From the NCBI GenBank assembly GCA_009703545.1, contig WLFX01000025.1, positions 1 through 9,725 on the forward strand: a stretch of 9,725 bases of DNA, in the 5' to 3' direction. The position numbers and the translations under genes are program-made. The notes under the pieces are model-generated. The model saw only the letters and a list, made by a program, of their open reading frames with translations. It had not been told where the DNA came from and did not search any database. Every line of letters starts with the position of its first letter. Position 1 is the first letter of the stretch. Below, piece by piece: positions 1 through 6,047 of the stretch. This stretch comes from Actinomycetota bacterium. Its GTDB lineage: Bacteria; Actinomycetota; Actinomycetes; Actinomycetales; Microbacteriaceae.

Positions 1-1736
1 CAAACCTTGTGGTCACGGGTCTATCGGGCAACGGCTTCACCGATGTCAGCATCCAATCGTTCCCTGGTCAAATCATTGGTATTGCCGGCGTCATCGGAAA
101 CGGTCAGTCGCAATTCTTGAAGGCGCTATCCGGTCAGGCAGAATTCACCGGTTCCATCGAAATCAACGGTGAAACCAAAACCGCACGACAGCTCAACGGC
201 AAGGCGGCACTCATGCCGGCCGACCGTCAGCGCGAGGGTGTCATGATGCGTATGTCGGTCCGAGAGAACTCGGCCCTGTCGTCGCTGAAAAAATTCAAAA
301 AATTTGGACTCTTGAGCCGCAGAAAAGAAGTGGACCAGGTTCATGAAACCCTCAGTTCGCTGTCCATTAAGGCGCCGAGCCTTGAGGCGCCGGTCTCCGC
401 ACTGTCGGGTGGAAACCAGCAAAAGGTGGTCCTGGCCCGCGCCCTGCTGTCGAACCCCGTCATGGTTCTGGCCGACGAGCCGACTCAGGGCGTCGACGTC
501 GGTGCCCGTTTAGAGCTCTACGAGATCTTGCGTAAGGCATCAGCAGACGGAATTCCTGTCGTGGTTGCGTCATCCGACGCGAAGGAACTCGAAGGTCTCT
601 GCGACACGGTGTACGTATTGTCACGTGGACAGGTCGTCAAAACCCTGCACGATGGTGAAAACCGTGAAGAGGCAATGATCGAGGCGGCCGTTACCTCAAC
701 CACTAAGGTGATTCGCCTAGAACGTGAAGACCGCGAACAGAAATTGGGGAACGAGACCCCTGTCGAAAAGTTCCGCCGATTCCTCCGAGGCGATTATGCG
801 CCGCCCGTCATGCTGGCCCTGGTGATGATCGCCGTGGCCGCAATAATCCTGCCGGGTAGCTCAACGTACCTCGGTGATTTCAATATCAAATCAATGTTGC
901 TTCTCGTCAGTGCGCTCGCTTTTGTCGGCATTGGACAAACAACGGTCATGATGACCGGCGGAATTGACTTGTCTACCGGTCCGCTGGCTGGGTTCTTGGT
1001 GGTCATCGCTTCGTTCTACATGAACGACGACTCTCCATTAACGGCGGTGATCATGGGGCTCGTAACGATGGCGTTAGTTGCGGCATTAGTCGGTTTAATC
1101 AACAGTTCCTTGATTAGGTTTGTGAAATTCACGGCAATTGCCGCAACCCTGACGACATACATAGCCATCGGCGGTTTCGCCTTCATTTTGCGGCCCGAGC
1201 CGGGAGGCCTCATCAGCCAGGCGATCGCCGAGTCGATGAAATCAACGCTTGGCCCTGTCCCCTATGTATTCATCGCCGCTGCAATCGCGGCAGTTGGCAT
1301 GGAGTACTTGCTTCGAAAGTCCCGCTGGGGTTGGAACCTTCGTGCGGTTGGGTCAAATGAAGAGTCCGCGCGCAAAATTGGAGTCAACATCAACCGCTCG
1401 ATTATCGGCGCGTATGTCATTGGGTCGTTGTTCGTCTTCGTGGGATCAATTCTTCTTGCTGTCCAACTGGGAATCGGTGACGCTACCCAAGGTGTGACAT
1501 ACACCCTGACCGGAATTACCGCGGTTGTCCTCGGTGGAACTTCATTGATGGGCGGACGTGGAACTTATATCGGAACGTTGATGGGTTCCGTATTGCTCAT
1601 TCAGGTGCTCAACGCCACAGTCTTCCTCGATCTCGACCAAAAATGGCAGTACTGGTTGCAGGCCGGGCTCATTCTCATCGCGGCAGTCGTGTACAGCGTT
1701 GCACGTGCACGAAAAACACGTCTCAAAAGGGCGTAA
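1..1736 (+). CDS. Sugar ABC importer, fused ATPase (RbsA-type second half) and permease (RbsC-type), 5'-truncated by window
   Basis: This protein energises and forms the membrane channel of a ribose/xylose-type (CUT2) sugar importer. The reading frame is open to the window edge (first full codon at position 3), and the visible sequence begins as the second nucleotide-binding domain of RbsA-like proteins does. The gene therefore starts upstream; the GTG at 9 is not a credible start. Counting from that GTG, a degenerate Walker A without the usual Lys lies at about 27-34 (GVIGNGQS), the signature LSGGNQQK at 132-139, and Walker B with DEPTQGVD at 151-163. A charged linker (about 230-262) leads into a multi-span hydrophobic permease (about 263-570) with the family motif GGIDLS at 317-322. 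ATPase and permease are normally separate proteins, so this is a fusion. No substrate-binding protein gene is visible; it may lie upstream. The family call is secure, the sugar unknown. Confidence 0.93.
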   Translation, partial: NLVVTGLSGNGFTDVSIQSFPGQIIGIAGVIGNGQSQFLKALSGQAEFTGSIEINGETKTARQLNGKAALMPADRQREGVMMRMSVRENSALSSLKKFKKFGLLSRRKEVDQVHETLSSLSIKAPSLEAPVSALSGGNQQKVVLARALLSNPVMVLADEPTQGVDVGARLELYEILRKASADGIPVVVASSDAKELEGLCDTVYVLSRGQVVKTLHDGENREEAMIEAAVTSTTKVIRLEREDREQKLGNETPVEKFRRFLRGDYAPPVMLALVMIAVAAIILPGSSTYLGDFNIKSMLLLVSALAFVGIGQTTVMMTGGIDLSTGPLAGFLVVIASFYMNDDSPLTAVIMGLVTMALVAALVGLINSSLIRFVKFTAIAATLTTYIAIGGFAFILRPEPGGLISQAIAESMKSTLGPVPYVFIAAAIAAVGMEYLLRKSRWGWNLRAVGSNEESARKIGVNINRSIIGAYVIGSLFVFVGSILLAVQLGIGDATQGVTYTLTGITAVVLGGTSLMGGRGTYIGTLMGSVLLIQVLNATVFLDLDQKWQYWLQAGLILIAAVVYSVARARKTRLKRA

Positions 1737-1749
1737 ACGCCAAAATTAG

Positions 1750-1783
1750 TAAATCGGGGTTCTCGAAAGAGAGCCCCGATTTA
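1750..1783. terminator. Bidirectional hairpin terminator between convergent genes
   Basis: A 15-bp stem (1750-1764 with 1769-1783) contains one G-T pair and closes on a GAAA tetraloop. It lies 13 bp after the ABC gene stop and 16 bp from the end of the dehydrogenase gene on the other strand. On the minus strand the hairpin is followed by a T-rich run (ACTAATTTTGG), which fits intrinsic termination of the dehydrogenase operon. On the plus strand the tail is poorer in T, but the stem itself ends in ATTTA. It probably serves both transcripts. Confidence 0.85.
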
Positions 1784-1799
1784 CGTTCAAAGAAAACGT

Positions 1800-2681
1800 C
1801 TAGTGAATCTTCTTTTGCCGGGTCAATTCGGCGACAGCAGACCAGTCAAGGTCTTTGATGTCCGGGTCGACGAGTGCCTGCTCAAATAGTTGGTGAAGGA
1901 CGGTGGCCACTGGAAGCGTGAGTCCTAGGCTTGTGGCTGCATCCTCAACAAGCTTCACGTCCTTGAGACCAAGCGCCATCGAGAATCCGCGCGGCGTGTA
2001 GGCGCGATTGACAATCATTGGGCCATATCCGGCGTACGCGGAACCGGTAAAGGCGGTGTGGGTCAGAATCTCCATGAAGGTGTTCGGATCGACTCCAGCG
2101 GATTCTACTAATGCCACCGACTCCCCAATGGCCTGCAGCGCATGAATCAGGTTGTAATTGACGCCAAGTTTGACGAAATTTGATTTGGCGTGGTCTTCAC
2201 CAACATTCCAATGCTGCGCAGCAACCTTGTCAAAGATGCCGCCTGCCGCTGCGATGTGCTCCGCTTTTCCGGCCGCCACCACAAGCAACTTGCCGCTCGT
2301 GATTGCGATGGGGCGGCCCAGCACAGGCGCCGCAATGTAGCCAATTCCCTGCCTACTGTGACGTTCGGCCAGCGTCGCTGACGCGGCAGGACTCAATGTT
2401 GACATATTGATGTGGATGGCTCCAGGTTTGGCTTGCTCGAGGCGTTCGTCGCTGAATACGTCTAGCGCCGCATCATCATTACTAAGCAGCGACATGAAGA
2501 AGTCATTGTGCAGTGCTTCGACTAATTCAACCTGTCGTGCACCTTTACTGAGCAGCTCCTCGACATCTTTAGCGGAGCGATTCCAGATATCTAGGTCGAA
2601 GCCCTGGTCAAGCAGCCGATGCGCCATGGCGGTACCCATCGAGCCAAGCCCGATGATTGAGACGCGAGTTTTCTCTGCCAC
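1800..2681 (-). CDS. NAD(P)-dependent beta-hydroxyacid dehydrogenase (3-hydroxyisobutyrate / 6-phosphogluconate dehydrogenase family)
   Basis: A cytoplasmic oxidoreductase of 293 residues, the usual family length. The N-terminal Rossmann fold carries GLGSMG at 11-16. After the second strand, WNRS (33-36) replaces an acidic residue, which in this family points to NADP(H). The all-helical C-terminal half holds the catalytic Lys171 and Asn175 in KLGVN. The substrate loop reads APVLGRP (118-124) where classical hydroxyisobutyrate dehydrogenases have DAPVSGG, so the substrate is probably different. The GTG start sits 3 bp after the stop of the EboE-like gene; its ribosome site (GGGA, 2688-2691) lies at the end of that gene, so translation is likely coupled. 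Context suggests oxidation of a sugar-acid or polyol-derived hydroxyacid, or reduction of the matching semialdehyde. The exact substrate is not inferable. Confidence 0.9.
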   Translation of the reverse strand: MAEKTRVSIIGLGSMGTAMAHRLLDQGFDLDIWNRSAKDVEELLSKGARQVELVEALHNDFFMSLLSNDDAALDVFSDERLEQAKPGAIHINMSTLSPAASATLAERHSRQGIGYIAAPVLGRPIAITSGKLLVVAAGKAEHIAAAGGIFDKVAAQHWNVGEDHAKSNFVKLGVNYNLIHALQAIGESVALVESAGVDPNTFMEILTHTAFTGSAYAGYGPMIVNRAYTPRGFSMALGLKDVKLVEDAATSLGLTLPVATVLHQLFEQALVDPDIKDLDWSAVAELTRQKKIH

Positions 2682-2684
2682 GAG

Positions 2685-3884
2685 TTATCCCATCAATTCG
2701 TTACGAACAAATTCAAGTTCCCGGCTGACGTACTCAATAATGTCGCCGGTTTTCAGTTCTGGAGGTAAAACATCCCACGTATACGTCTCGATTTCCAGGT
2801 GATCCGAAAGCGGGGTTGCACGGTGCATGGCGAGAGCCTCTTGGACGCCAAAGCGAGTTGTGCGAAACGGACCGAGCTCTTCGAGGAATACGGGCACGTG
2901 GAAGTGTGTGCGCATCTCGCTGGGGATCGGATTTGCCTCGTATGCGTCGAGCGCTTCGCCAAGGTTCAAGAACTTGGTGATCGTGCCGCCTTGCTTGAGT
3001 GATGTCTGGCTGAGGTAAATCGTGTCCGTGAAGCGTCGAAGCGCTTCAATTTTGTCGTGTGTGAGTTCTTCAACCCACAGCGATGACGCTTCTTGAAGTT
3101 TGAAGATTGGGATACCAGCGTTCACAATCATGTTCAGCGAGTCCGTGATGTTTTCAAAACCAACTGACTGGTGCCCAATATCAAAAACTATTCCCAGGTA
3201 ACGGCGAACTGCCCCTTCGGCTTCACTCAATGGAATGTTGGCGACCTCAGCCAATTCGCTGATACCGGCGCGTGAATAGACCCGATCCGTGAACCACTCA
3301 AGAGTCTCGTCCGTGGTTTCCAAATAGCACGCAGGTTCTGGTTCAATCGCAAGTTTGACTCGGCGCCCCGTGCGTTCTTCGAGGTCGCGCAAGTGAGCGA
3401 CGACCCGGAACACGTTGCGCGTGAACTTCTTGATATATGCCTCCCCGGCAACATTTGGCTTGAATGCGAGGGGTGCCGTCTGAATCGAAGGATTCACGTC
3501 GGCCGGCGAAATCTCGGCCAAAATGTCGGCAATCGAGTTGGTGTAGTTGACACGGTCATCGGTGGTCCAGTCCGGCTCGTAAACCCTCTCCATGACCAAC
3601 TCGCCCTTGAACGGACCGTACGGGAAGGCGTTCACCGTATAGACGTAAAGGTCCTCCTTCGCAAGGAACTCGGCAAGCGACGCGCGTTCCGCGGGACTGT
3701 CGGTCAGGGTTTTGGCTGAGGACGCTGAAATGCGCAGGGAAACCGCAAAAGGATCATTCGGGGATATCCGCTTTTTGACCTGCGGGACAAACTCACGAAG
3801 GCTGGCGTTCATTTCGGCCCATGTGTCGCCGAGGTGGACCAGGGTCGAATAACCGAGGTGGCCTAAGCCATTGTTGAGTTTCAT
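2685..3884 (-). CDS. EboE-like TIM-barrel protein (sugar phosphate isomerase/epimerase superfamily)
   Basis: A soluble protein of 399 residues with no signal peptide. It resembles the xylose-isomerase-like TIM barrel called metabolite traffic protein EboE: the opening GHLGYSTLVHLGDTW, then VYTVNAFPYGPFKG (about 81-94) and YEPDWTTDDRVNY (102-114), and the late block LEIETYTWDVLP (363-374). Likely metal or substrate residues of the barrel are Glu181/Glu183 (EPEP), Asp235 and His238 (FDIGHQ), Glu265 (KLQEAS), His327/His329 (HFH) and Glu335/336. Known EboE genes belong to the eboA-F operon linked to metabolite export; none of the other ebo genes is here. Here it leads an operon with a hydroxyacid dehydrogenase beside a sugar ABC gene, which suggests an isomerase or epimerase in a catabolic route. 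The ATG start is preceded by GGAAGG with a 4-nt gap. Family match is from memory of the sequence pattern; the reaction is unknown. Confidence 0.75.
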   Translation of the reverse strand: MKLNNGLGHLGYSTLVHLGDTWAEMNASLREFVPQVKKRISPNDPFAVSLRISASSAKTLTDSPAERASLAEFLAKEDLYVYTVNAFPYGPFKGELVMERVYEPDWTTDDRVNYTNSIADILAEISPADVNPSIQTAPLAFKPNVAGEAYIKKFTRNVFRVVAHLRDLEERTGRRVKLAIEPEPACYLETTDETLEWFTDRVYSRAGISELAEVANIPLSEAEGAVRRYLGIVFDIGHQSVGFENITDSLNMIVNAGIPIFKLQEASSLWVEELTHDKIEALRRFTDTIYLSQTSLKQGGTITKFLNLGEALDAYEANPIPSEMRTHFHVPVFLEELGPFRTTRFGVQEALAMHRATPLSDHLEIETYTWDVLPPELKTGDIIEYVSRELEFVRNELMG

Positions 3885-4060
3885 GAAGCCTTCCCACGCT
3901 GTCGTTTAATCAAGTTTATGTGCAGTTTGACTAAACACGAAGCGCGAATTTGACCACTTTTTGCCCATTTCATAAACAAATAATGAATATTGGGTATCTA
4001 TTCTGTAAGGTGATGGTAAACCACCTGGATGTCGGGTGCCAGCGCAAAAGAGGGGACTCG
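3885..4060. promoter_or_regulatory. Divergent control region between the EboE-like operon and the XRE-cupin gene
   Basis: This 176-bp AT-richer stretch separates two divergent genes and must hold both promoters. It carries a recurrent pentamer: GTTTA at 3904-3908 and 3914-3918 (exactly 10 bp apart), and the inverted form TAAAC at 3932-3936, 3973-3977 and 4017-4021. The pair 3914/3932 forms an inverted repeat with a 13-nt gap, and GTTTGACTAAAC (3925-3936) has perfect 4-bp arms. These are candidate operator parts for the adjacent XRE-cupin regulator, but short AT-rich words recur by chance. No clear -35/-10 pair was found for the minus-strand gene. Confidence 0.5.
3950..3978 (+). promoter_or_regulatory. 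Weak candidate promoter of the XRE-cupin gene
   Basis: TTGACC (3950-3955, five of six to the sigma-70 -35 consensus) is followed after 17 nt by TAAACA (3973-3978), a poor -10. This would give a leader of about 75 nt before the ATG at 4061. The -10 overlaps one of the TAAAC repeats, so it could be autoregulated. The match is weak and no other combination is clearly better. Confidence 0.3.
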
Positions 4061-4786
4061 ATGCATTTCGCTATCGGTGAAGAGCTACGTCGAGTCCGAC
4101 TTTCTCGCAAATTGAGTTTGAGAAACGTCGCTTCTGCAGTCGGCGTTTCCGCCAGCCTCCTCTCGCAGGTCGAAACCGGCAAGACGCAGCCATCGGTGTC
4201 CACTCTCTACGCATTGGTGAACCACCTCGGGGTTTCGCTGGATGGGCTGATGAAGGGAATGAGCCAGTCAGATAGCAAAGCGGCTGACGACTCTGGTTAC
4301 GAAGATGGGCACCACGGAATCGTGCAGCGCCGTAGCGAGAATCCAGTGATTGAAATGGAAAACGGCGTGGTGTGGGAGCGTTTGGCCGACGGCGGACGTG
4401 ACGATGCCGACCCACTCATGGTGACCTACGAACCGGGCAGCTCAAGTTCTGTTGAAGGCAAAATGATGCGCCACGATGCCCTCGAGTACGGATTGATCAT
4501 CGAAGGCACCTTGACTCTTCGAATCGAAAACGATGTCCACGAGATTTACCCAGGAGACTCTTTCAGCTTCGATGCAAACCGTTTGCACATGTTCGAAAAC
4601 AATTCGGCTAAACCCGCACGCGGGATTTGGTTTGTCATTGGCAGCAAGCACGGGGAAAATTTGGACCTCAGCAACCTCGGCCCTGCAAAATCTGCGACAC
4701 CGTCACTGCCCGCGAAGTCTGCCGTCGATGTACTGAATGCGATGGGCGACGCAAAAACCCGCAAGTTAACGGGCCAGACTTCTTAA
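4061..4786 (+). CDS. XRE-family transcriptional regulator with C-terminal cupin sensor domain
   Basis: A DNA-binding regulator of 241 residues. The helix-turn-helix spans about 5-63, with LSLRNVASAVGVSASLLSQV as the core and the family-typical ETGKTQPSVSTLYAL after it. A variable acidic linker (about 65-115) leads to a small beta-barrel cupin (about 118-195) with candidate metal residues His138, Glu142 and His176 and the turn PGD at 164-166. Cupin domains in this family usually sense a small metabolite. The ATG at 4061 is chosen because GAGGGG (4050-4055) lies 5 nt upstream; the longer frame begins with TTG inside a probable -35 box and adds 37 residues unlike the family. Divergent from the EboE-like operon, it most likely controls that operon and itself; the effector is unknown. 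It converges on the E2 gene with only 10 bp between stop codons. Confidence 0.92.
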   Translation: MHFAIGEELRRVRLSRKLSLRNVASAVGVSASLLSQVETGKTQPSVSTLYALVNHLGVSLDGLMKGMSQSDSKAADDSGYEDGHHGIVQRRSENPVIEMENGVVWERLADGGRDDADPLMVTYEPGSSSSVEGKMMRHDALEYGLIIEGTLTLRIENDVHEIYPGDSFSFDANRLHMFENNSAKPARGIWFVIGSKHGENLDLSNLGPAKSATPSLPAKSAVDVLNAMGDAKTRKLTGQTS

Positions 4787-4796
4787 TCGCTTCGCG

Positions 4797-6047
4797 TTAA
4801 ACCAACATGCTGAGTGGATTTTCGATTCGCTTCACGAATGCCGCTAACCACTGGGCTGCGAGTGCACCGTCTACCGCGCGATGATCCGCGGACAGCGTAA
4901 CCGTCATGACGTTAGCGATCACAATTTCGCCATCCTCAACAATCACACGCGGTGACGCTGCCCCCACGGCCAAGATTCCCGACTGAGGTGGATTCAAAAT
5001 TGCGCTGAATTCCTTGGTCCCAAACATGCCCAGATTGCTCACGGCAAAGCTGCCGCCTTCAAGCTCTTCTTGGCGTAACTTGCCTGCGCGTGCGCGAGCA
5101 GCCATTTCCGTAATTTCCATGCTCAGGTTACTGAGAGAGCGCTTTTCAACACCGCGAATGACGGGTGTGAACAAGCCGCCCTCGGTAGTTACGGCAACAG
5201 CGATGTCTGCCGAATCGTACTTGTGCATGGCCTCGGCGTTCCACACGACGTTCGAGTCTGGAACATCCATAAGCGCGCTTGCAACTGCCTTCACAACTAT
5301 GTCGTTCACCGAGATCTTGACCGATGAAGATTGATTGATGCTCGCGCGAAGTTCGAGCAACGCGTCAACTTTGCAATCCGCGGTGACGTAAAAGTGGGGA
5401 ACGGTTGACTTGCTCTCGGTGAGGCGACGTGCGATTGCGCGACGCATTCCGGTGTGCGGCACAGTTGAGTAGCTGCTCGAATGCTCTTGAGTCGCAAGTT
5501 CTGAACTCGACGATAAGGGCGAGGTTCCCGAGGACGCCACGCTTGCGCTGCCCGGTGCGAAACTCTCAAGGTCTCGGCGAACCACACGGCCCAAGGGTCC
5601 GGTGCCCGTAATCTGTGACAATTCGATGCCTCGTTCACGAGCTAACTTGCGAACAATTGGGCTCACGAACTGCCGTGACTCGTCCGTCGTTTCGATTGGT
5701 GCAGATGAGGATCCAACGGGCGCCACCGCGGTTGCCTCAACGTTGTCCGCAACCTGAACTGTAGGTGCTGCAGCACCAAGTAGTGCGTCACCTGCCGAGC
5801 CGTCTTCGCCCGCACCAAGCACGATCATGATGGGAGCACCAACGTCAACCGAATCTCCGTCGGCAACGAGAATCTTATAAACCGTCCCTTGGGCATCACA
5901 CGCGAAATCCACAACGGCCTTCTCGGTTTCGATATCGGCAATGATGTCACCGATGTTGACGGATGCCCCGACGGCGACATGCCACTTTGACAGAACAATT
6001 TCTGTTGCGCCAGCGGCAACTTCCGGCATCGTGATGAGCGTAGCCAT
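4797..6047 (-). CDS. Dihydrolipoamide acyltransferase, E2 subunit of a 2-oxoacid dehydrogenase complex
   Basis: This is the 416-residue core subunit that takes the acyl group from E1 on a swinging lipoyl arm and passes it to CoA. Domains in order: a lipoyl domain (about 1-78) with the lipoylated Lys43 in IETEKAVV; a Ser/Ala/Thr-rich linker; a peripheral E3/E1-binding domain (about 127-163, SPIVRKLARERGIEL and GTGPLGRVVRRD); a second Ser-rich linker; and the catalytic domain (about 195-416) with the active-site motif SADHRAVDG, catalytic His389 and Asp393. Only one lipoyl domain is present. The start codon overlaps the E1 stop as TGATG, and a good ribosome site (GGGAAG, 6053-6058, 5-nt gap) lies within the end of E1, so the subunits are made together. 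The acyl specificity (acetyl, propionyl or branched-chain) cannot be read from sequence. No E3 gene is in the window, so a housekeeping E3 is probably shared. Confidence 0.95.
   Translation of the reverse strand: MATLITMPEVAAGATEIVLSKWHVAVGASVNIGDIIADIETEKAVVDFACDAQGTVYKILVADGDSVDVGAPIMIVLGAGEDGSAGDALLGAAAPTVQVADNVEATAVAPVGSSSAPIETTDESRQFVSPIVRKLARERGIELSQITGTGPLGRVVRRDLESFAPGSASVASSGTSPLSSSSELATQEHSSSYSTVPHTGMRRAIARRLTESKSTVPHFYVTADCKVDALLELRASINQSSSVKISVNDIVVKAVASALMDVPDSNVVWNAEAMHKYDSADIAVAVTTEGGLFTPVIRGVEKRSLSNLSMEITEMAARARAGKLRQEELEGGSFAVSNLGMFGTKEFSAILNPPQSGILAVGAASPRVIVEDGEIVIANVMTVTLSADHRAVDGALAAQWLAAFVKRIENPLSMLV

Noticed and set aside
3393..3719. Plus-strand open frame of 108 residues within the EboE-like gene.
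   Set aside because: It is antisense to a conserved protein, with no motif or ribosome site.
3950..4060. Upstream extension of the XRE-cupin protein from a TTG at 3950 (37 extra residues).
   Set aside because: The TTG lies in a probable -35 box, the extra residues do not look like the family, and a strong ribosome site precedes the ATG at 4061.
4766..4800. TTAACG ... CGTTAA inverted repeat as a terminator between the convergent genes.
   Set aside because: Only 6 bp of stem with a loop of more than 20 nt and no T-run; too weak to call.
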